Assembly: GCA_019637685.1 (NCBI GenBank)
Contig: JAHBVF010000024.1
Location: 1-64,000, forward strand
DNA from: Caldilineaceae bacterium
GTDB taxonomy: Bacteria; Chloroflexota; Anaerolineae; Caldilineales; Caldilineaceae
DNA: 64,000 nucleotides
Reading direction: 5' to 3'
Made by a program: the position numbers and the translations under genes
Shown: positions 52,017 through 61,019 of the stretch, piece after piece
How the letters are laid out: every line of letters starts with the position of its first letter
How positions within the stretch are numbered: position 1 is the first letter of the stretch
Notes under the pieces: model-generated
Database searches by the model: none
What the model was told of the DNA's origin: nothing
Seen by the model: only the letters and a program-made list of their open reading frames with translations

Positions 52017-52356
52017 AGCAGCACACATGTGCTGTGGTCTAGAAGAATGTGCAAACTTCAGATTGTGAGGTATACTGGGATTGATGAAAACACGGGCCAA
52101 AAGAGATGCGTCAACACCTCTCTTGGCCCTAACCCTTCCGTTGAGACAACAACGATTGGGCTGATCTGATTCTATCATACGGCTGAGTTTCTGCAATTCA
52201 ATAGCCATTTGAATTGACTGTCCCGAAGCATAGACTCCCCTAAAAGTCGGTGTGCAGGGTTCAGCATCATTTCGAGAATTGCGGAATTGGCTAGTCGTGA
52301 TGGTATCGAAAGCTCCGTTGTCCTCATGGATATTCGGAGCTTTTTGTTTTCTGTGA
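52017..52356. other. Intergenic region with hairpins before the IS66 remnant
   Basis: No gene is supported. A hairpin with arms GGGCCAAAAGAGA and TCTCTTGGCCC lies at 52094-52129, and a clear rho-independent terminator is at 52309-52343. Confidence 0.5.
52309..52343 (+). terminator. Rho-independent terminator
   Basis: AAAGCTCCG (52309-52317) pairs with CGGAGCTTT (52335-52343) and is followed by TTGTTTTC. It probably ends the accessory-gene transcript of the primase cluster. Confidence 0.7.
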
Positions 52357-52375
52357 GTGACTATTCAGGCTGGGA

Positions 52376-53053
52376 AGGGAGGGGCAGGTGGAATGAAGGG
52401 TTGCCATCCAAAAGGGACTGAAGAGCAAGATAACATTGCCACCCTGCTTGCGGACGGTGGAGATAGCCGCGAATGGCACAGAAAGAACTGGCGCCTACTT
52501 AAAGGCCGGAAAGCACCGGACACCTTTCTGTTTGACCTTTGACCATGCGGACATCGTTCTGACCAGATTGTTGTCAAAGGGCACGCGGAAGTCGGGACAA
52601 GTAAGTCAGGATAGAAAGACCGATGCTTGTCAAGCCGGTCGAGCAGGTTTTTCGGCGGGATTGCTTGGGACGTCCTCGCGGCTTGCTACGTAAGCAGTTC
52701 AGGCGGTGATTGCTGTAAAGCTCTGTTGTAGAATGGGCCTGAAGGTAGCGTTGGTCGGCAATAGTCAAGACGGTCTGGCGATAATGAAGTTCTCTTCAGG
52801 GTCAGCATTCGCCACCTCGCTTTGCCATCCAAGAGGAGCTGGGCCAGTTCCGTAGCCCAAGCTGTCGTACTGGTCATAACGAATGCAGCTCGCAGATGGT
52901 GGGCATTGCAGAAGGCGGTGCGCATTCAGTGAAGTTCTGATAGGGCTTCCAATGATCGTGGAGCGCACGTCCCGAAGTTGGGCAGGATGCCCATGGCAGT
53001 AGTCATGGCTGTCTGTCTCTGGCTTCATGATGTTATAGTAAGTCAAGGAGTCT
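52376..53053 (-). pseudogene. IS66 transposase, C-terminal half (degraded)
   Basis: Across several frames on the minus strand the IS66 catalytic end can be followed: TAMGILPNF-like, FCNAHHLRA (52860-52925), TELAQLLLDGKA, TSLSPDRLDY, then RGRPKQSRRK near 52680, a DNN block near 52570 and AFRPLSRRQFFLCHSR near 52480, ending by 52376. The CNAHHLR and DNN blocks are diagnostic of IS66 transposases. At least four frame changes are needed, so it is dead. Confidence 0.7.
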
Positions 53054-53195
53054 CAGCTGCCCGTGAGGTTTTTGACAGCATAAATCGTGAGGTAGAGAGA
53101 AAGAGATCCTCGTGAAATCGCGGAGGTAGGACGCATCTCCACAGGCAAGGCAAGAGGGCAGAATTGTCAGCCCACGAACCGAAACGGAGGAGGAG

Positions 53196-54660
53196 ATGTT
53201 AACCGTGACCGACTATGCCTGAATTCGCTGGCGCTACTACGTCGAGAAAAAGGCGAAAGAGATCGAACGGAGGTGGGCCATAGCTACTGACCATACGCGC
53301 GCGTTGATGCGCGCGGACCAGCGCCCTACCAGCGAGAAAGCTAAAGAAGCGCTGCAAGGCGTACAAAGCCAGGATAGAAGAGCCAAGGCGGGAGAGCGAA
53401 CGATCGCCCCGCAAGCAGCGTTACACCAGCCGCAACCTACGAGACCATCCAGCAACGGGGCTATACAGGGCGGAATCGAGCTGCGTGCCGCCATGTGGGC
53501 CGGGTACGCAAAGCCAGCCGACGGCCTGCGGTCCCTCCACCCCGGCCCCTTGACCCCGGTCAGGACGCCCAGAGGACTGGGGTAGCCCAGGTGCGGCGAT
53601 GGTCGTAAAGAGCGCACGGTGCGCCTTTCATAATGCGCCCAGTGTTACTTCCTGCTGATGCTTGTCATGGCCTTTCCCACCCAGCGCCAGGAAGCTTCCT
53701 TCTGGGGGCATGTCCATAGTCTTTGCTCATTTCCAGGGCATCCCCAGCGCATCAGCCATGACAAATCCCTACAAGACGGCCGTGCAGGGGGCGGATTTGG
53801 CGCCGGCGTAACCGGCAGGAACAGACCAGTTTTTACCAGCCTGCGCAGCCACTACCTCTTCGAGAGCCGCTCATGCACACCGGGGCCGGCCATTACGAGA
53901 AGGGCGGGGGTGGGAGAGCGATGTGGGCTATGTGCGCCGTAACTTTCTCACCCCTCTGCCCCAGGGCCGACTTCAGCGAACTGAACCAGCTTGCGCCAGG
54001 CCTGCCTGACCGATGACAAGCGCCATCCAGACCGGGGCCACCCAGATCGCCCAGCAGGCTGAGAAGAATGCCCCCATCTGACACCCCTGCTCGCCCACGC
54101 CTTCGCCTGCTGCATCTCTCGCCAGGTGACCTCAACGGCTACAGCCAGGTGACCTTGAGACCAACCGCTATTCTGTGCCCAGCCACCTGGCCCGCAAACA
54201 GATGGTACTGCGGGCTTCCACCCTTTCACATCGGGAGATTGTGGCCGACAACCAGGTGATTGCCAACCATACCCAAGCAGCAGTGACTGACAACAGGAGA
54301 TTCTCGGACCTGCTTCACTATCTGTTCTTGTTGGCCCAACGACTGGCGCTTTGGAATGCCCTCCTCTTGCGCTGTTGGCGAGAGCAGTGGCCGCTCGCTC
54401 TACGAGGAGTTGCTCCAGCATCTGCGCAGCTACCTTGTGAGCCGAAAGCCAGGCCGTGGCCACTCTTGTCCAGGTCCTGGACCACCAGGCTATGCCGCCG
54501 ACACGGTGCAGGCTGCTGTGGAGATGGCCAGCCGAAGGTCTGACTCAGTGTGGCTGGGGGTGCGCTTCTGTCTTTATGACCGGCTGCTGGATGTCACACC
54601 CAGCCTGCCGCCTCTGGACCTGACACACCGGCCTGAACTGCTTCAGCCAACGACGAATTG
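53196..54660 (+). pseudogene. istA transposase remnant (IS21 family)
   Basis: The gene starts MLTVTDYA with GGAGGAGGAG upstream and hits a stop after eight codons, then can be followed across frames: KEIERRWAIA-like helix-turn-helix, FPTQRQEASFWGHVH (53665 on), RSHYLFESRSCTPG, SELNQLAP, GYSQVTL, DLLHYLFLLAQRLA, YEELLQHLRSYL, YAADTVQAAVEMA and LPPLDL near 54610. These blocks appear in the order expected for IstA, including remains of the integrase core and the C-terminal Mu-transposase-like region. Many frameshifts and stops make it inactive. Confidence 0.72.
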
Positions 54661-54714
54661 CCTCCTCCAGCGCTACGGATCTTTCTTGAGGAGGCGCATC
54701 GCCCACGCCTGACA

Positions 54715-55493
54715 CGTTTGATACACTCGCTGGAAACAGTTGCTAACCCTCCATCTGGCGGCCATCTCAAAGGTTGCGGGGTCTGTGTGGCTCAGGAAGC
54801 GGCCGAGCAGAAGTGGTCCTACATCCACTATCTTGCCCATTTGATGGGACTAGGAGAGTTAACGCCGCACCTGCAACCGGCTGCACCGCCGCATTCAGGC
54901 GGTGTCCTGAGCTTGACGAAGGGAGGCCCGCTTTCCTGCTCAAGGAGTTATCGACTTCCCGACTTTGCCGCTGCCATCCCCTCTCCTCAAACGGCAGCTT
55001 GTCCTGAACTCTGGCCCAGGCCATTTTATCGAAACCGGGAGCCGAATCCACTTGCTGGTGGGCAATCCGGCTCCGGGCAAGAGCCACATTGCCATCGCTT
55101 TGGGGCTGGCTGCCTGTCGTCAGGACCAGCGGGTGCGCTTTCACACCGTCACCCATTCGTCAACGCCTGCAGGAGGCCAAGCCAAACCACCAGTTGCCCG
55201 CCTTTGTGGGAGAGCGCCTTGCGCCATCACTCATCACTCTGGACGAGTTCGGCTATGTGCCCTTCTCGCCTACGGGTGCCCAACCGTTCTTCAGTTCTGT
55301 TCCGCGCTCCACGAGCGCACCTCGTTGCTGCTCACCACCAATCTGCCCTTCAGCCAGTGGGCAGGTGTTGGGGGATGTGGATCACAGCTTCTTCGACTGG
55401 CTGGATCTTTCAGAGCTACAATTTGAGTTCCGGGGCGGATCTACCGTCTGCGCCAGAGCATCAGCCAGCGGGATCGGGGAGCAGGAGGGATAG
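54715..55493 (+). pseudogene. istB ATPase remnant (IS21 helper)
   Basis: IstB motifs are spread over several frames: EAAEQKWSYIHYLAHL near 54800, HFIETGSRIHLLVGNPAPGKSHIAIA with a Walker A-like GNPAPGKS (55020-55100; the usual GxGKT Gly is Ala-Pro here), AKPNHQLPAFVGERLA, ITLDEFGYVPFS (Walker B-like, 55230-55265), and CSALHERTSLLLTTNLPFSQW. IstB is the AAA+ helper that loads the IS21 transposase. Frameshifts at about 55150 and 55270 and a shortened end make it inactive. Confidence 0.78.
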
Positions 55494-56030
55494 GCCCAGT
55501 GATGGACGTCGTTTGTTGTTGTTGTTGTTGTGCTTTGGCTGCAATGCCTGTTAATGAAATGCTTGTAACGTTGGAGACCCCCAGATTCGTCTCGATTTGG
55601 ACCTCTCGGAATGGACTCTGCTCCATGACCCGCTGGCTGCTTCTGTGCTGGCTGACTCGGCTGGGCACAAGGATGGGTTGCTCGACAAACTCCCGGCTGC
55701 CCATACCCTCGCCACTATCACCCGTGATCGTCCTGGTGCTCTGTCGTCAGAGTTTCACTCAACCTGCCATTGCGCCGCCCGGGGCCGCTACTGTCTCCAA
55801 CGCCCGTCGTCAGAGGGGCCGCCCATCGCCTGCGCAACCTGGCCTTCAAACGCCTGTCCTGGGCCGCCGCCCTGACAGCACAGTCCTTGCCCGGCCCTTG
55901 GTCGCTTTTGACAACCTGTCGGGTGGACCTTCCTCTGACGGCACTGCTTTCTTGGAAGGAGGTCTTTGACTCTCGTATTCCTTTCTCTTTCTTGACCGCA
56001 AGCCCCTGCACCTACCACTGGGCTTGGCTC
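55494..56030. other. Unassigned segment inside the IS21-like element
   Basis: Between the istB end and the terminal repeats lie about 540 bases without a convincing gene. A short TTG microsatellite (six to seven units, about 55511-55530) sits at its start. A frame from 55597 (SEWTLLHDPLAASVLADSAG) reads with reasonable composition for about 60 codons and could be a worn passenger gene. Confidence 0.4.
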
Positions 56031-56151
56031 CACTGCCGCGATTTCTCGCATCACCGCGATTTCTGAGGATCACTTCTCTTTCACAATCCATCCAAACTCC
56101 GCGATTTCCGAAGATCATTCGCCGCGATTTTATGTTGACAAAAACAGCCGC

Positions 56152-56898
56152 ATGAACCCATTGGGTTTGACCTGCGACCCGCATCCCGGTTTCATCGAAA
56201 TGCACCACATCCGCCTGGGTCAGTTGCTTTCGAATTTCGGTCAGAGCAGGTTCGATGCTTGTTTCGACAGACTGATTGGCCTCGCCTACAAAGGCATACG
56301 CTGGTGCTTGCCCATAGAAATCGTTGAGCAACTCACAGGTACGGGCAATCGATGAAATGGTAGTTGTTCAGATAGCTGGTTTGCACTTGAGTCGCGGACC
56401 GTACTGCACCGGCTGGGTCACACCGGCTGGAAACGTCGCCCGTGCTTCCTTGCCACAGGCTGGGCATTCTTTGATTTCGGCCTGATGTTCGGTCACTTCA
56501 ATTTGGACGGGGGGAATATCAAAGACCTGGCGTGATTCCCAGCCGCTCACCGCCACATGGGACAGGTCATTCTCGCAGTGGGGGCAACGGCTCAATCCAT
56601 GCACTTGCCTATGGTCCGGTTTATCCACCCTGCGCAATGTATGCCCTTCATGTCCTTCTTGACCTCCCGGTTTGCGTCCTTCTGACCGCCGCAGACTTTG
56701 GGTTTTCGGCTTTGTCAACCCCTCGCTGCCCGGTGGTTTGCTGCTGTTGCTACTGTTCTTCGCCACCTGGTCTTCCAGATGATGGACGCGTTGACTCAGT
56801 TTCTCCAGTTGTGCCTGAAACAACAACACCAAATCGATGAGTGTTGCCTTATCCAGTTTCTCTAACTCTTCGCGTGTGACTCTGGGGAAATCGCTCAT
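56152..56898 (-). pseudogene. IS66 transposase, N-terminal half
   Basis: From the ATG at 56898 a clear IS66 N-terminus reads on the minus strand: coiled coil LVLLFQAQLEKLSQRVHHLE, then NSSNSSKPPGSEGL and GRKPGGQEGHEGHTL, the zinc-finger-like CPHCE and ECPACGKEARA blocks, and QPVQYGPRLK. A frame change at about 56370 leads to LLNDFYGQAPAYAF and VVHFDETGMRVAGQTQWVHAA, the first catalytic Asp region, where the IS21-like insertion cuts it. The rest is at 52376-53053. The protein is split and frameshifted, hence inactive. Confidence 0.8.
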
Positions 56899-57120
56899 AT
56901 TGCCTTAGTTTCGCCGAATCCTATTGGATTCACATTTGCTTTTTGTTTGATCTTTCTTGCGTTCAGTTCAGCCTGAATAGTCACGTTGTTTGATTCTTGA
57001 TTTAGTCAAATGGGCACTTATCTATCAGACGTTGCGAACCGGTACACACCCAGACATAGATTCCAATCATTTAGGTTACCTTCGTGCATCTTTCTTGACA
57101 TATGCAACACTACTTATGGA

Positions 57121-58567
57121 CTCGACTTTAGCCAATTAGGCCGCTGTAGCCACGAGAGAGACAAGAGAGCGGAGCAAATGGCTGGGAAATAGGCAATGGT
57201 CGTGGGATGTGGACGACATCACATAATTCGGAATCTGGAGTAAATCCAGACGGACGGCGGCCAAAGCGTCACTGAAGGTCGCATCCGATTTTCGATACCA
57301 GGAAGCCTGCTGCCTGGGCAGATTGGGGCCATAACGATGAGCCATGAGTGACAAGACTGAAGAGGCCCAACAGACAGGGGGCGCGTGTTCACGGTTTTGG
57401 CTGGGGACTAGGTGACGTTGGGAACCGAAACTGAGATGTCCGATCGACATCTTCGTGCGTGACCGATGTTCCAGCGCAGAATGAACCAGGTCACACCCGC
57501 TGCGGTGAGACTGACGAATGGGAGCAGAGAAGGCGGCTGGTTTGAAGAGCCTGTTCCGGGGAACGCAGGAGCACCCAGCGGAGTTCAACAGGATTTTGTC
57601 CGGCTCGATGCCAGAGAGACGCCAGTGAGACATTAACCGTGCGTAAACCGTCTGAGTACCAGGAGACTCCATCGTCTGCCAGTCACTCTCTGCATCCAGG
57701 AGTCGGTCAGCCAGTTTGGGCTGTCGTCTTGCCTTTCTTGGTTTAATGTCTGCGCTTACCTTGGGCTGTGGTCCAGGGAAAGCATAGAGTTAGCATCCAG
57801 CCGCAGTCTTGAGACAAACTTGACCGGTTGCTTGAGTCGTTGACAGCGCTGCACCAGACAGATGGCCGCATAGCTGCCATCGCCGACCAGAACGATTTCC
57901 CGGTCAAATCCGCCATGCACACGACCGATGAGATGGCAACCCATTGGGATTAACCGTCCAGCGCGCCGTCTTGAGTTTCGCAGCTGTCTTGTGTGAACGG
58001 GCGGGCAGCCAGAAAGGGCAAGGCCTGACCCAGGGCACGCTCACTGACAGGGCCATTACAATCCAGCGCAAGCCCAGCACATAGTTCACCTGGCGGATGG
58101 TCGAGCGTACCGGGTCTCGAAACCATCCTTTGTTCTTGATTTTCCTACCCTTGCGTGCCTCTATCGTCTCGTCAATCAGAATCACAACCGCCGCTCCTTC
58201 GGGGACAAAGGTTTCGACCAGCAGCCCCAGAAGAATTCGGCTCAATTGCCAAGGCGACCAGATGGCCCGACTCAGGACCCGGTGATAGGTGCCGTACTGC
58301 TTACTTTCACCCAAGCCCATCGCCCGCAGACTGCTGCTCACCGTCCGTCTGCCGCTGCTCAGGATTGTTCCGTAGACCAGCGTCATCGCCCGCTGATAGG
58401 TGGGCACTGTGAAGGCTATTGCAAACGCACTCAGCAGTTGTACAATATCGGATGAGGGGCTTGGCATGAGATTCTTCCTTTCGAATGTGGCTTTGATACC
58501 AACATTCTACCCGGTTTTTTTCTCTGCCTTCCCCTTTCTATACTTTCATATAATGGCTAAAGTCGAG
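57121..58567 (-). mobile_element. IS701-like insertion sequence, degraded (copy 2)
   Basis: Fourteen-base terminal inverted repeats CTCGACTTTAGCCA (57121-57134) and TGGCTAAAGTCGAG (58554-58567) bound a 1447-bp element in reverse orientation to copy 1. They differ from the ends of copy 1 at only two positions, which ties the two to one group, although the proteins are clearly divergent. No target duplication was found. Its right end abuts the truncated serine recombinase gene. Confidence 0.8.
57136..58467 (-). pseudogene. IS701-like transposase, frameshifted
   Basis: From the ATG at 58467 a good reading covers the N-terminal and first catalytic regions: ILSSGRRTVSSSLRAMGL, TYHRVLSRAIWSPWQLSRILL, VVILIDETIEARKG, WFRDPVRSTIRQVNYVLGLRW. 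At about 58000 the frame is lost, resumes as IVLVGDGSYAAICL and KFVSRLRLDA (57756-57900), and again as SWYRKSDATFSDALAAVRLDL near the end. At least two frameshifts disrupt it. The relation to the transposase of copy 1 is close in motifs but not in detail. Confidence 0.85.
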
Positions 58568-58577
58568 TTCTGTTGAA

Positions 58578-59942
58578 TTGGTAAGGGAACATTTCGATCA
58601 CAAGATGTTGGGTATTAAGGCCGCTCTTGGCAAGATTGAGTCCGACAACATCCGGGAACGTATGATCATGGGGCGGAGAGCTCGTCTGGAGAGAGGAGAA
58701 GTTCCGGGCGGCGATCAGGTCAAGTATGGCTATGCAAGCGTTGATAAATATCTGGAGATTTGCGACGAAGAAGCAACGATCGTGCGGCGCATCTTCGATT
58801 GGTATATTGCTGGCGAGAACAGCATGACAGTTCGTAGTCGATTGAACAGTGAAGGAGTTCCACCTCGACGAAGCAAGTTATGGTCAAAAGCGACCATCGG
58901 CAAAATACTCACAGGTGAATTCTATGCCACTGGCAAGATTCCCACATCGTTGGATGGTGAGGACTTTGAGATACCATGCCCAACGATTATTTCCATGGCT
59001 GTGTGGGAGAAGGCTCAGATAATCCGAAAAGGCAATAAAAACAAGGCCCGCAATGTGAAACGGGATTATCTGTGTCTTGGGATAGTATATTGTGCATGTG
59101 GATGGAAGTGTAACGTCCGCACAGTACGCTCCAACCGGAGTCGTGGATATGAAACGGTCAGTGGTGTGTATGCTTGTCAGCGATATGGGACCAGCCCAGA
59201 AACGCAACCGCAGAACTGCGCTGTCTGCACGGGATCAAAAAAAGTCGACAATCATGTCTGGAATTTCGTCAAGCAGATATGCAGCGCTCCTCAGCTAGTT
59301 CAAAATGCCATCGAAGCAAAAGTCGAACAACTTGAGACTGAGCGGATTGACTTGGAAGGAGAATTGGAGGAGCTTACAAGCAAGCTGGAACAATTGGGCA
59401 CTGAGCGTAATTGGGTAATTACCCAGGCCAGAAAGGGCAGAATCACGGAGAAGGACATGGAATTTCAACTCGGCCAGATCGAGTTGCATGAGCAAGCGCT
59501 GCGCTCCGCAATGGGTAAATACGAAGCTATCCAGATTGCCCGCAACCAAGCAAACGTCCTGACAAATTGGGCTGATCAATACTTGAGCAACATACAAAAG
59601 GGAATCGCTGCGCTCGAAGTAGATGTCGAAACGCTGGACACAACATCTTTCAATGCCCTATATACAGAGTTGTCAGCAAGCCGGTTTTCGGAGAAATTCC
59701 CCGGCGATCGCAAGGGGCAACTGAAATGGGCAATTTTGGAAGAGAAACGGAAAACTGTGCGTACGCTGATTGACAAGGTGATTGTGGGTCGCGGAAAAGA
59801 TGGTCACGGACGGACGATTGTACCTATCTGTGCTCTTGACCTTCCTCTTGATTTGGTGAATTCTTTGGACTCCGGCGACCAGTCGCTGGAGTATATCAAT
59901 TCCCGGCCGGATGAGCGAGCAATGGTATTGGGCGCGGCGTAG
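58578..59942 (+). pseudogene. Large serine recombinase lacking its catalytic N-terminus
   Basis: The frame opens inside the terminal repeat of the adjacent IS and reads to 59942. It starts in the long helix that ends a resolvase domain (KIESDNIRERMIMGRRARLERG) and then has the recombinase domain (VKYGYASVDKYLEICDEEATIVRRIFDWYI, in parts; RLNSEGVPPRRSKLWSKATI), the zinc-ribbon region (CLGIVYCACGWKC and CQRYG) and a coiled coil (LEGELEELTSKLEQLGTERN). The catalytic Ser and the Arg residues of the first 130 or so residues are missing. Such integrases insert phages or mobile elements at att sites. It is probably inactive, but the DNA-binding part is intact; an ATG at 58605 could start a truncated product. 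Confidence 0.82.
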
Positions 59943-59970
59943 CTCAGGTACGCATGTAATAATCGATTAG

Positions 59971-60103
59971 TACACTGTAAATTAAGTGATTTTACGTTTC
60001 TGTAGGTGCAGTTTTGAACTGCACAGGCAGCCGAAGGGGTATTCGTCCCTTGCGCAGCTATAAGCAGCGCCTACGCTAAGATAAAAACTTTGTTTACAGT
60101 GTA
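59971..60103. repeat. MITE-like small palindromic repeat
   Basis: Eleven-base inverted ends TACACTGTAAA (59971-59981) and TTTACAGTGTA (60093-60103) enclose a 133-bp unit with an internal 8-bp hairpin GTGCAGTT/AACTGCAC (60006-60024) and further pairing GTAGGTGC with GCGCCTAC. It codes for nothing. The layout fits a non-autonomous dispersed element. Confidence 0.65.
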
Positions 60104-60177
60104 ATTAGCCCCTGCTGCTTCAATATTTGTTCTGACTGCTCCGGGACAATAGACACCCCCTGAGCTTAGCACACGCC

Positions 60178-60228
60178 TTGACATGGCATTTGAATGTGGT
60201 ACGATCTAAATCGTGCACGATACACGAT
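60178..60228 (+). promoter_or_regulatory. Promoter and palindromic operator of the GntR-type regulator
   Basis: TTGACA (60178-60183) and TACGAT (60200-60205) with 16-base spacing form a good promoter. The predicted start lies in the perfect palindrome ATCGTGCACGAT (60210-60221). Half-sites ACGAT or ATCGT occur at 60201, 60210, 60217 and 60224, as for a dimeric GntR-type repressor. Autoregulation and control of the following genes is inferred. Confidence 0.6.
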
Positions 60229-60294
60229 GCATAATTCATCTTGCGCTTTGAACAGGCGAGACAGGCCAAAATACACTTTAAGGGTAGGGCAGCA

Positions 60295-60963
60295 ATGGAC
60301 ACAGGGACATTGGTGGATCGCGTCTATCAAGCGCTGAGGGAACAGATTCTACAGGGCAAGTATGAGCCAGGGCAGAAATTGAACTTGGCCCTGTTGGCGC
60401 AAGAACTTCAGGTGAGCAATACGCCGATCCGTGAGGCGATGGCACGGCTGGAACGGTTGGGGTTGGTGGAGACTGTCCCTTACGCTGGCCCCAAGATCAA
60501 GCGTTTGAACGTTGGGCAGCTGCAAGACATTTATGACGTGCGTATCGCGCTGGAAGAGCTGGCCGTGCGGCTGGTGGCAAAGAGCGAAGACCCAGACGCT
60601 TTCAATGGCATGGCTGCGGCCCTGGAGATGCAAGAGCGTGCTTGCAATGGAGATGATCCACGCGCGGTGGCAGACGCGGATCGCGCTTTCCACGACGCCC
60701 TTGTCCAGGCATCAGGGAATAGTGTGTTGCTGGAAATGCTGCCGAATCTGTCGGCTCGCACGCGTTTGCTGCTAGAGTTGAACTCACCCCTGTCTAAAGG
60801 GATGGACAGGGAGGCGGCTTTGCGCGGGCTACAGGGACATCGGCGTATTTTTGAAGCCTTGCGGGAAGGGGATGCAGACACAGCAGCACAAGAATTACGT
60901 CACGAGCTAACCCGCGGCAAGGATCGCCTGGTGGTGCAGATGACCAGGCGGGAAGTCGCCTGA
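60295..60963 (+). CDS. GntR-family transcriptional regulator, FCD type
   Basis: The 222-residue protein has an N-terminal winged helix (VYQALREQILQGKYEPGQKL, ELQVSNTPIREAMARLERLGLVE) typical of GntR regulators, and a C-terminal FCD all-helical ligand domain (YDVRIALEELAVRLVA with the metal-site Asp, ADRAFHDALVQASGN with its His, and GHRRIFEALREGDAD with the later His). FCD ligands are often organic acids or sugar acids bound with a metal ion. The ATG at 60295 has AGGGTAGGG upstream. It stands 56 bases before the alpha-L-fucosidase gene, so it probably controls that gene and itself through the palindrome upstream. Confidence 0.9.
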   Translation: MDTGTLVDRVYQALREQILQGKYEPGQKLNLALLAQELQVSNTPIREAMARLERLGLVETVPYAGPKIKRLNVGQLQDIYDVRIALEELAVRLVAKSEDPDAFNGMAAALEMQERACNGDDPRAVADADRAFHDALVQASGNSVLLEMLPNLSARTRLLLELNSPLSKGMDREAALRGLQGHRRIFEALREGDADTAAQELRHELTRGKDRLVVQMTRREVA

Positions 60964-61019
60964 CATCAATAATCGCCAATAATCGCCGAAAACACACCCG
61001 ACCCGTACGAGAGGGAAAG

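Larger units (their letters stand above)
53061..56144 (+). mobile_element. IS21-family element, degraded, nested in the IS66 element
   Basis: The insertion carries istA and istB remnants in that order and ends in the multiple terminal repeats typical of IS21: the right end (56040-56144) has four copies of CGCGATTT(C/T) and a TTGACAAAAACA end, the left end (53069-53125) has TTTTTGACAGCATAAATCG and GAAATCGCGG. A 7-bp duplication CAGCTGC (53054-53060) and CAGCCGC (56145-56151), differing by one base, flanks it and lies in the interrupted IS66 gene. At about 3.1 kb it is longer than usual because of about 550 extra bases after istB. Confidence 0.75.
52357..56984 (-). mobile_element. IS66-family element, degraded and split by an IS21-family insertion
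   Basis: Sixteen-base inverted repeats, GTGACTATTCAGGCTG (52357-52372) and its exact complement (56969-56984), bound the element. Just inside lie the end (left) and the beginning (right) of one IS66-type transposase reading on the minus strand. The two halves are separated by about 3.1 kb of IS21-like DNA, so the original element was about 1.5 kb. No clear 8-bp target duplication was found. Confidence 0.75.

Noticed and set aside
52357..52372. Sixteen-base repeat first considered as an att site paired with 56969-56984
   Set aside because: The two copies are inverted, not direct, and border the two halves of an IS66 transposase, so they are terminal inverted repeats.
55508..55532. TTG-repeat read as a poly-Cys or poly-Leu peptide
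   Set aside because: It is a trinucleotide microsatellite in a decayed element, not a coding motif.
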